From the NCBI GenBank assembly GCA_046349615.1, contig JAXMBZ010000003.1:310001-374000 (forward strand): a stretch of DNA of 64,000 nt, in the 5' to 3' direction. Below, piece by piece: positions 50,566 to 60,100 of this stretch. Under the pieces are notes generated by a model. It saw nothing but the letters and a program-made list of their open reading frames with translations, ran no database searches and was not told the DNA's origin. Source of the stretch: JADJNY01 sp046349615 (GTDB taxonomy: Bacteria; Planctomycetota; UBA1135; GCA-002686595). Numbering within the stretch: position 1 is the stretch's first letter; each line of letters opens with the position of its first letter. The position numbers were made by a program, and so were the translations under genes.

Positions 50566-52548
50566 ATGCAACGCCCCATCCTCGTCCTGGTGCTCGTCCT
50601 CGCCGCTCTCGGCGCGCTGCTCTTCGGCGTCTTCAGCCTGCTCTCCGAGCCGAGCAAGCCCGAGACGTCCCAGGAGCCGACCCCCACGCGGACCGCCGAA
50701 AAGCCCGCGAACCACGCCGCGACGCTCGAGCGCGAGCAGAACCGCAACCCCGCGGCGCGCACGACCTCGGCCGAGGTCGACCGCGAGTCCGGCGACGAGG
50801 CCGCGAGCTTCCAGTACGACAACGGCCTGACCGGCCTCGTCGTGAACAAGGACGGCGCTCCGATCCCGGACGTCGAGCTCACCCTGACGACCGTCGGCAC
50901 CGCGCAGATGTTCTTCGTCAACGACCCGGTCGACCACAGCAAGGACATCGTCCGCCGCACGGACAAGGAAGGCCGCTTCGCCTTCCGCAGCCTCGAGCCG
51001 CGCGGGAAGTACCGGCTCGTGCTCGCCCACCCGGACTACACGCGCAAGGAGATGGACACGGTGCCCGTGCTCCCGCAGGGCGTGTCCGAGGAGCCGACGA
51101 TCACGCTGACGGTCGGCGCGAGCATCGCGGGCCACGTCCGCGACGAAGGCGGCAACGCCGTGCCGAACGCGACCGTCTACGTCGACGGCATCCAGTTCCA
51201 GACCTCGCCCTACGAACCGCCGGACCGCATCACGGTCACCTCGAACAACGAGGGCTACTTCACGATGCGCAACATCCCCGCGGGGAACCGCGTGATGACC
51301 GTGCAGGCGTCGGGGTACGGCATCGTCACGGTGCCCGGGCTGATGTTCCAGAAGGACGAGCTCCTCACGCGCGACGTCACGCTCAAGATCGCCGAGATGA
51401 TCTGCGGCCGCATCGTCGGCCCCGGCAACGTCGGCATCCCGAACGCGACCGTGCTCGCGATCGGCTTCAACAGCACGGCGCAGAGCGCGCGCGGCCAGGC
51501 CGTGTCGAACGCGAACGGTGAGTTCTGCATCGAGTCGCTGATGCCCGGCCCCTACAACGTCCTCGCGACGTGCAAGGGCTGGCGCTTCGACAAGGCGCAG
51601 CGCATCAACTCGAACTCGCAGAACGTCGTCATCGAAGGCTTCAAGGAAGCCGACGCGTGCGGCCGCGTGCTCGACGCCGAAAGCGGCGCGCCGATCACGA
51701 GCTTCAAGGTCCGCCTGCGCATCGCCTACCCGGGCAACACGCAGACGCAGCCGATCCCGGAGAGCGAGACCGTCGTCGAGGGCAACGCGAACGGCGAGTT
51801 CTGCATCCCCGGCGTCCAAGCGAGCGGCGACGGCGGCTACGTCGTCGAAGCGCAGGCTCCGGGCCACGCACCGGGCTTCTCCGCGATCTTCAGCGTCTCG
51901 CCCGGCAAGACCGTGAGCGGCATCGACGTGCGCCTCGGCCACGGCGGCACGCTGACCGGCCGCGTCGTCGATCCGGACGGCAAGCCGATCGCGCGCGCGC
52001 TCGTCATCACGCACGACAACGAGTGGACGGACGACGCCTTCACCGAGGCGATCGGCGCCGAATACCCGACGCAGGCGACGAGCGCGCAGACGCGCACGAA
52101 CGCGCAGGGCTACTTCACGCTGAAGAACCTGAACCCCGAGGCCTACCAGATCACGATCGAGGCCGCGGGCTTCTGCGCGTACGAGCAGAAGGACATCAAC
52201 GTCGCGGTCGGCGCGCCGAACAACATCGGCGACGTGCGGCTCTCGCGCGGCGGCTCGATCTCCGGGCGCTTGATCGATCCGTCGGGCAAGCCCTTCGCGG
52301 GCGGGCGCGTGCAACTCGACATCCTCGAAGGCGACCGCCCGCGCACGTACCGCGCGAAGAGCGCGGGCGACGGCACCTACACGATCTCGAACATCGTCGC
52401 GGGCCGCTACCGCCTCTCGGGCTCGTCGGCCGGCGACGGCGGCGGCAATCCGTTCGAGGACCTGCGCGACATGAAGAACTCCGAGCGCCAGATCACCGTC
52501 TCCGACGGCGATCAACAGCGCGGCGTCGACGTGAACTTGACGCAGTGA
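50566..52548 (+). CDS. Exported carboxypeptidase-regulatory-like repeat protein (copy 1)
   Basis: 660 residues with an N-terminal signal/anchor (QRPILVLVLVLAALGALLFGVFSLL), a polar linker (about 28-80) and six or so Ig-like CarboxypepD_reg/SdrD-B-type repeats of about 85 residues: GLVVNKDGAPIPDVEL..., GHVRDEGGNAVPNATV..., GRIVGPGNVGIPNATV..., GRVLDAESGAPITSFKV..., GRVVDPDGKPIARALV..., GRLIDPSGKPFAGGRV.... Each pairs a G-x-V-x-D-x-x-G-x-P-x-x-x-A-x-V start with a GxFxxxxLxPGxYxL end. Such proteins are surface or periplasmic adhesion/structural proteins. It has a close paralogue 346 nt downstream and ends in a terminator. Confidence 0.85.
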   Translation: MQRPILVLVLVLAALGALLFGVFSLLSEPSKPETSQEPTPTRTAEKPANHAATLEREQNRNPAARTTSAEVDRESGDEAASFQYDNGLTGLVVNKDGAPIPDVELTLTTVGTAQMFFVNDPVDHSKDIVRRTDKEGRFAFRSLEPRGKYRLVLAHPDYTRKEMDTVPVLPQGVSEEPTITLTVGASIAGHVRDEGGNAVPNATVYVDGIQFQTSPYEPPDRITVTSNNEGYFTMRNIPAGNRVMTVQASGYGIVTVPGLMFQKDELLTRDVTLKIAEMICGRIVGPGNVGIPNATVLAIGFNSTAQSARGQAVSNANGEFCIESLMPGPYNVLATCKGWRFDKAQRINSNSQNVVIEGFKEADACGRVLDAESGAPITSFKVRLRIAYPGNTQTQPIPESETVVEGNANGEFCIPGVQASGDGGYVVEAQAPGHAPGFSAIFSVSPGKTVSGIDVRLGHGGTLTGRVVDPDGKPIARALVITHDNEWTDDAFTEAIGAEYPTQATSAQTRTNAQGYFTLKNLNPEAYQITIEAAGFCAYEQKDINVAVGAPNNIGDVRLSRGGSISGRLIDPSGKPFAGGRVQLDILEGDRPRTYRAKSAGDGTYTISNIVAGRYRLSGSSAGDGGGNPFEDLRDMKNSERQITVSDGDQQRGVDVNLTQ

Positions 52549-52894
52549 CGAGCGCTCCGGCCCCGCCGGAGCTCGACCTGGACCCTCGCCGCCGGAGCCC
52601 CGCTCCGGCGGTTTCGTTTCCGAGGTCCACGCAGGCGAACGTCGAAGCCGGAGCGCGCGTCCACGCTGGAACTCCCCCGGCTCCACGTCGACGCGACGTG
52701 GAAAAACGTTCCCGCTCGTGCGCGCGAGTCGAGTCGCACCCGCCCGCGTGCCGATCCTCACCCCGAGCCTCGGCTCCCGTACTCGGGAAGACGACCGCAC
52801 CCGGTGCGTCCCTCGGGAACGCGCGCTCCGTCGAGCGCCGCTCCTCCTCTCCACTCGCGCACGCCCACCCCGGTCGACGCGCCCGCCTCACGCC
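52549..52894 (+). other. Intergenic region between the paralogous repeat proteins
   Basis: 346 nt with no convincing gene. It begins with the terminator of copy 1 and ends at the ATG of copy 2; lower-complexity Arg/Pro coding shadows are present. Copy 2 therefore probably has its own promoter here, although none stands out. Confidence 0.45.
52589..52620 (+). terminator. Intrinsic terminator of repeat-protein gene copy 1
   Basis: A 10-bp stem (ccgccggagc / gctccggcgg) with loop ccc is followed by tttcgtttc, 40 nt past the stop codon. Confidence 0.8.
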
Positions 52895-54868
52895 ATGCAA
52901 CGCCCCATCCTCGTTCTCGTGATCGTCCTCGCCGCGCTCGGCGCGCTCTTCTTCGGCGTGTCGTCGTTGCTCGACAAGCCCACGCAGCCGGGCGAGCCCG
53001 CGCCGCACGTCGAGGATCCGAAGGCGACGCCGAGCGCGCCGACGAAACCCGCGAAGCTCGAGCCCGACGCACCGAAGGCCGCGCCCGCGTCGGCCGCGCA
53101 GCGCACGACGGCGAACGACGAGGCGAGCTTCCGCTACGACAACGCGCTCCTGGGCACGATCGTCGACGCCGCGGGCAGGCCCGTCGCGGGCGCGCGCGTG
53201 ACGCTGACGTCGTTCGGCGCGCAGGCGATCTTCTTCTACAACGACCCGCGCCCCGAGAACACGGTCGAGAGCTCGACGGACTCCGACGAACAAGGCCGCT
53301 TCGCGTTCCGGAGCCTCGAGCCGCGCGACCGCTACCGCATCGCCGCGACGCACCCCGAATACGCGCGCTACGAGGGCTTCACCGTGCCGATCCCGGCGCA
53401 GGGCGAGGTGCGCGAAGCGCCGATCGTGTTGCGCGCGGGAGGGACGCTCTCGGGCCTCGTGCAGGACGAAGCAGGCAAGGCGGTCGCGGGCGCGACCATC
53501 GCGCTCGACGGCATGCAGTTCCAGGTCTCTCCGTACGAAGCCCCCGACCGCCTCACGACGACGACGAACGCGGACGGGGCGTACTCGCTCCCGCACGTTT
53601 CGCCCGGCACGCGCATGCTCACCGTGAAGGCGCAGGGCTACGGCACCGCGAACGTGCCGGGCATCGAGTTCGACGACGAACACGCGGACGTGAAGCGCGA
53701 CGTCGTGCTCAAGCCCGCGCAGTCGATCTGCGGCAAGGTCAGGGGCGCGAACGGCCAAGGCATCGCCGGCGCCAAGGTGCTCGCGATCGGCTTCAACAGC
53801 GCGCAGCAGAGCGCGCGGTGCGAGGTGCTGTCGAACGACCAGGGCGAGTTCTGCCTCGATGCGCTCCTGCCCGGGAAATACAACGTGATCGCGGTGCTCC
53901 GCGGCTGGCGCTTCCGCGCCGTCCCGATCGCGGCGGACACGAGGAACCTGGTGATCGAAGGCCAGAAGGAAGCCGACGCGTGCGGCACCGTCGTCGACGC
54001 CGACACGGGCGCGCCGATCACCGACTTCCAGGTGCGCCTGCGCGTGACGTTCGAGGAGAACCCCGTCACGCAGCCGGTGCCCGAGAGCCGCGTCGTGGTC
54101 GAGAAGGCCTCGGACGGAGCGTTCTGCATCCCGGGCGTCCAGGCGACGAGCGACGGCGCCTACCTCGTCGAGGCGAGCGCTCCGGGCTATGCGCCCGGCT
54201 TCTCCAAGCCGTTCAGCATCGAGACCGGCCGCTCGATCCGCGGGATCGAGGTGCGCCTCGGCCACGGCGGTGCGCTCACGGGGCGCGTCGTCGACGCGAA
54301 CGGGAGGCCCGTCGCCCAGGCGCGCGTCGAGACGCACGACAACGAGTGGACCCTCGACGCGTTCACGGCCGGACTCGGCGGCGACTACCCGACGCAGGCG
54401 ACGAGCGCGTCGACGCGCACGGACGCGGCGGGCCGCTTCACGCTGAAGAACCTGACGCCCGAGGTCTACCAGATCACCGTCGAGGCGGGCGGGTTCTGCG
54501 CGTACGAGCAGAAGGGCGTGCAGGTGACGTTCGGTCAAGCGAACGACGTCGGCGACGTGCGGCTCACGCGCGGCGGGAGCGTGCGCGGCAAGCTCGTCGA
54601 CGGCGCGGGACAGGGCTTCCCGAACGGGCTCGTGACGCTCGAAGCGCTCGAGGGCGATCGTCCGCGGAGCTACCGCGCGCGCACGGGCGCGGACGGGACG
54701 TTCGTGCTGTCGAACGTGGTGCCGGGCGGGTACAAGCTCGTCGGCTCGAACGCGTCGCAGGCGGTGAACCCGTTCGACACGGCGCTCGAGAAGCACTCGC
54801 AGGAACGGCAGATCACGATCGCGGATGGCGACGAGCAGAGCGGAGTCGAGGTGACGTTGAATCCGTGA
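52895..54868 (+). CDS. Exported carboxypeptidase-regulatory-like repeat protein (copy 2)
   Basis: 657 residues, colinear with copy 1 along its whole length: the leader QRPILVLVIVLAALGALFFG is nearly identical, and many phrases recur (FRSLEPR, SPYEAPDR, KVLAIGFNSAQQSAR, GFCAYEQK, YPTQATSAS, LEGDRPRSYRAR). The linker (about 27-75) differs most. It has the same Ig-like repeats (IVDAAGRPVAGARV, LVQDEAGKAVAGATI, VVDANGRPVAQARV, LVDGAGQGFPNGLV). A tandem duplication followed by divergence is evident. Function unknown; probably cell-surface. Confidence 0.85.
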   Translation: MQRPILVLVIVLAALGALFFGVSSLLDKPTQPGEPAPHVEDPKATPSAPTKPAKLEPDAPKAAPASAAQRTTANDEASFRYDNALLGTIVDAAGRPVAGARVTLTSFGAQAIFFYNDPRPENTVESSTDSDEQGRFAFRSLEPRDRYRIAATHPEYARYEGFTVPIPAQGEVREAPIVLRAGGTLSGLVQDEAGKAVAGATIALDGMQFQVSPYEAPDRLTTTTNADGAYSLPHVSPGTRMLTVKAQGYGTANVPGIEFDDEHADVKRDVVLKPAQSICGKVRGANGQGIAGAKVLAIGFNSAQQSARCEVLSNDQGEFCLDALLPGKYNVIAVLRGWRFRAVPIAADTRNLVIEGQKEADACGTVVDADTGAPITDFQVRLRVTFEENPVTQPVPESRVVVEKASDGAFCIPGVQATSDGAYLVEASAPGYAPGFSKPFSIETGRSIRGIEVRLGHGGALTGRVVDANGRPVAQARVETHDNEWTLDAFTAGLGGDYPTQATSASTRTDAAGRFTLKNLTPEVYQITVEAGGFCAYEQKGVQVTFGQANDVGDVRLTRGGSVRGKLVDGAGQGFPNGLVTLEALEGDRPRSYRARTGADGTFVLSNVVPGGYKLVGSNASQAVNPFDTALEKHSQERQITIADGDEQSGVEVTLNP

Positions 54869-54977
54869 GTGGGGTGGGCGCGGAGAATCGCGCTCCGACG
54901 GAATCACTGCGCGGCGGAGTGCCTTCGAGCACGCCGCCGCGCTTGCTTGGAGCCGGTCCCACTCGCACACTCCCCGC

Positions 54978-55967
54978 GTGCCCTCCGCGCCTCGCGATCA
55001 CCGCGCCGCGAACGACCCGACCGCCCGCTGGCGCGAGTTCCTCGCCGGCGAGCTCGACTGTCCCGTCACGGTCGTCTACACGCGCGCGCGCAAGCTGCCG
55101 ATCCGCGTCCGCCCCTATCGCACCGGGCCGCGCGGTCGGCGCACGACCGGGCTCGAGGTCCGCATGCACGCGATGTTCGACGCGGCGCCGCCCGAGGTGC
55201 ACCAGGCCGTCGCGAGCTGGATCCGCTCCGGGAACCGCGCGCCGCGCGCCTGTCGATTGCTCGACGACTGGATCCATCGCTCGCTCGCCGCGCTCCCGCC
55301 GCCGAAGGAGCGCGCGGAGCGCCTCATCGCGCGCGGACACCATCGCGACCTCGCCGAACTCCTCGCCGACGTGCTCGCGACCGACTTCGCGCGCGACGAA
55401 GCGCTGCACGCGCGTCCTCCGCGCATCACGTGGGGCCGCCGCGGTCCGTCGCGCTCGCGCGGCGGGCTGCGCCTCGGCAGCTACGACCCCGACCTCCACC
55501 GCGTGCGCATCCATCCCGCGCTCGACCAACCCGCGGTCCCGCTCTGGTTCGTGCGCTACGTCGTGTTCCACGAGGTGCTCCACGCGCTCCACCCGCCGGT
55601 GAAGGACGCGGACGGCCGCTGGATCCACCACGGTCGCGAGTTCCGCCGCCGCGAGCGCGCGTACCCCGACTACCGCCGCGTGCTCGCGTGGGAGAAGGCG
55701 CACCTGCGCGCGCTCGTGCGCTCGGCGCGGCGCGGCGAGCCGATGGAGTTCGCGCCCGAGTCGCTCGCGCTCACGCGTCCGCTCGCGGCGAACGTCGCGC
55801 CGGCCGAAGCCGCGCGGAAGAACGTCGCGCGCGCAACGGAGCCGGCTCCCGGTGCTTCGTCCGCCGGCGCGAAGGGCGCTCCGCGCGCCGAAGCTCCGCG
55901 CGCTCTCGACGACGACGCGCTCCTCCCGCGCGCCGTGCGCTTCCTGCAGCGCCTGCTCTTCGACTGA
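54978..55967 (+). CDS. SprT-like zinc metallopeptidase domain protein
   Basis: 329 residues from GTG 54978. The SprT/WLM-type motif is VVFHEVLHALHPPV (His198, Glu199, His202) with a likely third ligand in WIHHGREFRRRERAYP, as in SprT proteins. The N-terminal part includes RGRRTTGLEVRMHAMFDAAPPEVHQAV. A tail of about 60 residues (Ala/Pro/Arg-rich) is disordered-looking. It is convergent with the BY-kinase-like gene, 3 nt apart. Substrate unknown. Confidence 0.8.
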   Translation: MPSAPRDHRAANDPTARWREFLAGELDCPVTVVYTRARKLPIRVRPYRTGPRGRRTTGLEVRMHAMFDAAPPEVHQAVASWIRSGNRAPRACRLLDDWIHRSLAALPPPKERAERLIARGHHRDLAELLADVLATDFARDEALHARPPRITWGRRGPSRSRGGLRLGSYDPDLHRVRIHPALDQPAVPLWFVRYVVFHEVLHALHPPVKDADGRWIHHGREFRRRERAYPDYRRVLAWEKAHLRALVRSARRGEPMEFAPESLALTRPLAANVAPAEAARKNVARATEPAPGASSAGAKGAPRAEAPRALDDDALLPRAVRFLQRLLFD

Positions 55968-55970
55968 CGC

Positions 55971-56714
55971 TCAGCGCTTCGCGTAGCGCGAGCTCGTGTC
56001 GCTCTCGCCCGCGCCGGTGAGGCACGTGCCGAGCACGTTTCCGCCGAGCGCTTCGAGCATGTTGTGCGCCTGCTCGACCAGGTGCCGCGGCGTCGAGTTC
56101 AACCGCACGACGAGCAGGATGCCGTCCGCCTGCGCGCCGAGGAGGCTCGCGTCGCTGATCGTCAGCGCCTCGGGCGTGTCGATCAGGATGTAGGAGTAGC
56201 GCTGCTTGAACTGCGCGAAGATCGTCCGCATGCGCTCGGAGCCGAGCAGCTCGGACGGGTTCTGCGGGAGCTCGCCCGCGCCGAGCAGCCACACGTTGTT
56301 CGCCGACGTCGCGCGCACCGCGCGGTCCATCGGACAGGTGTTGCGCACGAGCTCCGTGAGCCCCTGGCGGCGCGGCAGACCGAGGTAGTGCTCGAGCGAC
56401 GGGCGGTGCAGGTCCGCGTCGACGAGGAGCACGCGCGTGTTCGGGACCTCGGTGAGCGCGAGCGCGAGGTTGATCGCGGCGACGCTCTTGCCCTCGCCGT
56501 GGACGGCGCTCGTCAGCACGAGAGTGCGCGGCGCGCCGTCGGGGTTCAGGGATTGGATCGAGTTGCGCAGCGCGCGGAACTGCTCCGCGATTCCGCTGCG
56601 CGGCGCGACGGCGAGCGCGATCTCCTCGCGCGTGATCGGCGTCTTCTTCGCCTCCTCGGGATCGGCGACTTCGAGCGGACCGGACGGGGCGGTTTGGGAG
56701 CGGAAGAGGGACAT
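55971..56714 (-). CDS. BY-kinase-like (CpsD/CapB) P-loop ATPase
   Basis: 247 residues from ATG 56714 (MSLFRSQ); a further upstream extension lacks sense. SGIAEQFRALRNSIQ is the lead-in typical of CpsD/Wzc kinases, then Walker A LTSAVHGEGKSVAAINLA (K76), Walker A' VLLVDADLHRPSLEHYLG, GAGELPQNPSELLGSERM and Walker B YILIDTPEAL. This is the tyrosine autokinase that controls polysaccharide chain length in partnership with a Wzz protein. The C-terminal tyrosine cluster is missing (only SSRYAKR), and no Wzz-domain gene is in the window, so kinase activity may be reduced or act on a partner. Confidence 0.8.
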   Translation of the reverse strand: MSLFRSQTAPSGPLEVADPEEAKKTPITREEIALAVAPRSGIAEQFRALRNSIQSLNPDGAPRTLVLTSAVHGEGKSVAAINLALALTEVPNTRVLLVDADLHRPSLEHYLGLPRRQGLTELVRNTCPMDRAVRATSANNVWLLGAGELPQNPSELLGSERMRTIFAQFKQRYSYILIDTPEALTISDASLLGAQADGILLVVRLNSTPRHLVEQAHNMLEALGGNVLGTCLTGAGESDTSSRYAKR

Positions 56715-56876
56715 GCGTCGTCGGGGTGCTTCGGGGACGCCGGACAGCATGTCATCGGCGCGCACCGGATGCGACCGAAGGAGTTTCCGGCGGGCAGCTT
56801 CCCGCGGCTCCGCGCAGCGCGTTCGACGGCCGTTTCGGCGCGGTCGCGGGCCCATCCGTCCCCCGGCTGGGACGGA

Positions 56877-59800
56877 TCAGGCGTGCGTCGGCCCCGCTCC
56901 GCCCGCGGGGTCGAGCGCGTCGCGGCGCTCCGCGTCCTCCCCATCGCCCGCCGTCCGCGCGCGCCGCCGGAACAGCGCGCCGACGTCGTCGAGGAACGTG
57001 TACGCGATCGGCGTCACGAGCAGCGTCACGAGCAGCGACAGCGTCTGCCCGCCGATCACGACCACCGCGACCGCGCGCCGCTCTTCCGCGCCCGGCCCGC
57101 TGCCGAGCCACAACGGCAGCATGCCCGCGACGAGCGCGAGCGTCGTCATCAGGATCGGCCGCAGGCGGTCGCGGTTCGCCTGCAGGATCGCCGCGCGCCG
57201 CTCCATTCCGCTCGCGCGCAGCTGGTTCGTGTGGTCGACCTGGAGGATCGCGTTCTTCTTCACCACGCCGAAGAGCACGAGGATGCCGAGCGCCGAGTAG
57301 AGGTTGAGCGTGTTCCCGCTCGCCGACAGCGACCACAGCGCGAACGGCACCGACAGCGGCAGCGACAAGAGGATCGTCAGCGGGTGCACGAAGCTCTCGA
57401 ACTGCGCCGCGAGGATGATGTACATGAGCACGATCGAGAGCAGGAACGCGCGCAGGAACTCCTCGAACGTGCGCTCGAGCTCGCGCCCGCGCCCCGACAC
57501 GCGCGTCGAGTAGCCGACGGGCAGGTTGAGCTCGTCCGCGGCCGCGCGCAGCGCATCGAGCCGGTCGCCGAGCGCGAAGCCCGGACCGACGCTCGCGCGC
57601 AGTGAGACCTGTCGTTGCCGGTCGAGGCGGTCGATGCGCGACGGGCTCGTGCCCGCGACGAGCTGCACGACCTCGGAGAGCGGCACGTTGCGACCGCTCG
57701 CGGTGCGCACGGTCATGTCCGCGATGCGTCCCGCCTCGACGCGGTCCTCGGGCCGCAGGCGGAGCTGCACGTCGTAGTCCTCGGAGAGCGCCGCGTCGCG
57801 GAAACGCGACACGCGCGTCTCGCCGCCGACCATGAGCCGCAGCGCGGTCGCGACGTCCGCGACGTCGACGCCGAGGTCCGCCGCGCGCTGCCGGTCGATC
57901 ACGGCGCGCAGCTCGGGCTTGTCGAGCTTGAGCGTCGTGTCCGCGTCGACGATGCCGCCCGCGGCGAGCGCCTTCGCGCGCAGCGCGTCCGCGTAGCGCG
58001 CGAGCGCCTGCAGGTCCGGCCCGAGGATCGAGAAGTCGATGTCGAAGTTCCCGCCGCCGATGTTGAACGACGGCGCGTTGCGCACGGAGCAGCGCAGTCC
58101 GGACAGCGTCGCGAGGCGCTTGCGCACCTCGACCATCACGTCGCGCTGCCCGTAGTTGCCCTCGAACGCCTTCGAAGGATGTCCGGCGAGCGTCTCGCGC
58201 CAGAGCCGCGACGGCGAGAGCACGCGCTCCTCGTGCGGAGCGATGCGCACGTACGCGCTCCCCTGGTTCACCTGGCCGAGGAAACTGCCGCCGACCGTCG
58301 TCAGCACGGTGCGGACGCCGGGCGTCGTCCGCAGGAGCTCTTCGACGCGTTGGAACGTCGCGTCCATCGCGGCGAAGCTCGTGCCCTCCGCGGCGGTGAC
58401 GTTGACCTCGAACTCGGCCTCGTCGACGTTGCCGGGCGTGTACTCCTGCTTCACGCCGCGGTAGAGCGGCACGGACGCGGCGACGACGAGCACGGCGCCG
58501 AGGAGCACCGCCCAGCGCCACGCGAGCGCGCGCTCGAGCATCCAGCCGTACACGCGATCGATGAACCCGTAGAACCCGCCGCGCGACGCCGCGTGGCCGT
58601 GGTTCGCCGCGCCGGAGCCGCGCCGCAGGAGCCGCGCGCTCATCGTCGGCGTCAGCGTGAACGACACGAGCAGGCTGACCATCACCGCGACCGCCGCGGT
58701 GATGCCGAACTGGTAGAGGAAGCGGCCCGAGATGCTCGACATGAACGCGACGGGCACGAAGATCACCGCGAGCGAGAGCGTCGTCGCCATGACGGCGAGC
58801 GCGATCTCCGCCGTGCCCTCGCGCGCCGCGGCGAAGGGCGAGAGCCCCTTCTCCTCGACGAAACGGAAGACGTTCTCGAGCACGACGATCGCGTCGTCGA
58901 TCACGATGCCGACCATGAGCACGAGCGCGAGCATCGTGACGCTGTTCAGCGTGAACCCGAGCGCCTGCATCGCGCCGAACGTCGCGACGACCGAGCACGG
59001 GATCGCGACCGCCGCGATGAACGTCGAGCGCCACGAACGCATGAAGAGGAGCACGACGAGGCTCGCGAGCACGCTCCCGAGCACGAGGTGCACGTCGATC
59101 TCGTGCAGCGCGGCCTCGATGTAGCGCGATTGGTCGCGGATGACCTCGATCCGCAGGTCCGCGGGCAGCTCCGCGCGCAGCGTCGCGAGGCGCGCCTTGA
59201 CGGCCTCGATCGTCGCGACGGTGTTCGCGCCCGACTGCCGCCGCACTTCCATCGAGATGCACGGCTTCCCGTCGAGGCGCGAGACGGAGCGGACTTCCTT
59301 CGTGCCGTCCTCGGCCTTCCCGAGGTCCCTCACGCGCACCGGGACGCCGTCGAGCACCGCGACGACGACCTCGTCGAACGCGCGCGGGTCCGCGATGCGG
59401 CCGAGCGTGCGCAGCGACGACTCGCGGTGCTCGCCGGTCACGTTGCCGCCCGGCGCCTCCGCGTTCTGCCGCTCGAGCGCGTCGCGCACGTCGGTGATCG
59501 AAAGTCCGTACGCCGCGAGCCGGTCGCCGTCGACCTGCACGTCGATGGCGCGCGGCACGGCGCCGACGAGCAGGACCTCCCCCACGCCCGTGCAGCGCTC
59601 GAGGTGCGGCTTGACGAGCTTGTCGGCGATCTCCGTGAGCTCGCGCAGCGGCCGCTCCGACGACACCGCGAGCGTGAGCACCGGCGTCTGGTCGTTGTCG
59701 AACTTCGAGATGATCGGCGCTTCCGCCTCGGGCGGGAGGTCGCGCAGCACCGTCGCGACGCGGTCGCGCACGTCCTGCGTCGCGGCCTCGATGTTCCGCT

Positions 59801-60095
59801 CGAGCGCGAACGTGATCACGACCACGGACGAGCCGTTGGTCGAGATCGAGCGCAGCTGGTCGATGCCCTCGATCGTGTTGACCGCTTCCTCGATGCGCTG
59901 GCTGACGAGCGTCTCGACGTCCTCCGTCGAAGCGCCCGGCAGCGTCGTGCGCACGGACACGGTCGGCAGGTCGACGCTCGGGAAGCGGTCGACGCCGAGG
60001 TGGAGGAAGCTCGCGACGCCGACGACGACGAGCGTCGCGATGAGCATCGTCGCGAAGACGGGCCGGCGGATGCAGGTCTCGACGAGGCTGCGCAT
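56877..60095 (-). CDS. RND efflux permease (HAE1/AcrB type)
   Basis: 1072 residues, the family length, from ATG 60095. VETCIRRPVFATMLIATLVVVGVASFLHL begins the first helix; VRTTLPGASTEDVETLVSQRIEEAVNTIEGI, MLALVLMVGIVIDDAIVVLENVFR (the paired aspartates of helix 4, near residue 401) and GVVKKNAILQVDHTN are hallmarks of AcrB/HAE1. Two porter-domain halves are separated by twelve helices in total. The ORF upstream of 60095 is a shadow of the adaptor gene. The adaptor ends 5 nt before its start. Substrate unknown; no TolC-like gene is visible. Confidence 0.93.
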   Translation of the reverse strand: MRSLVETCIRRPVFATMLIATLVVVGVASFLHLGVDRFPSVDLPTVSVRTTLPGASTEDVETLVSQRIEEAVNTIEGIDQLRSISTNGSSVVVITFALERNIEAATQDVRDRVATVLRDLPPEAEAPIISKFDNDQTPVLTLAVSSERPLRELTEIADKLVKPHLERCTGVGEVLLVGAVPRAIDVQVDGDRLAAYGLSITDVRDALERQNAEAPGGNVTGEHRESSLRTLGRIADPRAFDEVVVAVLDGVPVRVRDLGKAEDGTKEVRSVSRLDGKPCISMEVRRQSGANTVATIEAVKARLATLRAELPADLRIEVIRDQSRYIEAALHEIDVHLVLGSVLASLVVLLFMRSWRSTFIAAVAIPCSVVATFGAMQALGFTLNSVTMLALVLMVGIVIDDAIVVLENVFRFVEEKGLSPFAAAREGTAEIALAVMATTLSLAVIFVPVAFMSSISGRFLYQFGITAAVAVMVSLLVSFTLTPTMSARLLRRGSGAANHGHAASRGGFYGFIDRVYGWMLERALAWRWAVLLGAVLVVAASVPLYRGVKQEYTPGNVDEAEFEVNVTAAEGTSFAAMDATFQRVEELLRTTPGVRTVLTTVGGSFLGQVNQGSAYVRIAPHEERVLSPSRLWRETLAGHPSKAFEGNYGQRDVMVEVRKRLATLSGLRCSVRNAPSFNIGGGNFDIDFSILGPDLQALARYADALRAKALAAGGIVDADTTLKLDKPELRAVIDRQRAADLGVDVADVATALRLMVGGETRVSRFRDAALSEDYDVQLRLRPEDRVEAGRIADMTVRTASGRNVPLSEVVQLVAGTSPSRIDRLDRQRQVSLRASVGPGFALGDRLDALRAAADELNLPVGYSTRVSGRGRELERTFEEFLRAFLLSIVLMYIILAAQFESFVHPLTILLSLPLSVPFALWSLSASGNTLNLYSALGILVLFGVVKKNAILQVDHTNQLRASGMERRAAILQANRDRLRPILMTTLALVAGMLPLWLGSGPGAEERRAVAVVVIGGQTLSLLVTLLVTPIAYTFLDDVGALFRRRARTAGDGEDAERRDALDPAGGAGPTHA

Positions 60096-60100
60096 GGTCG

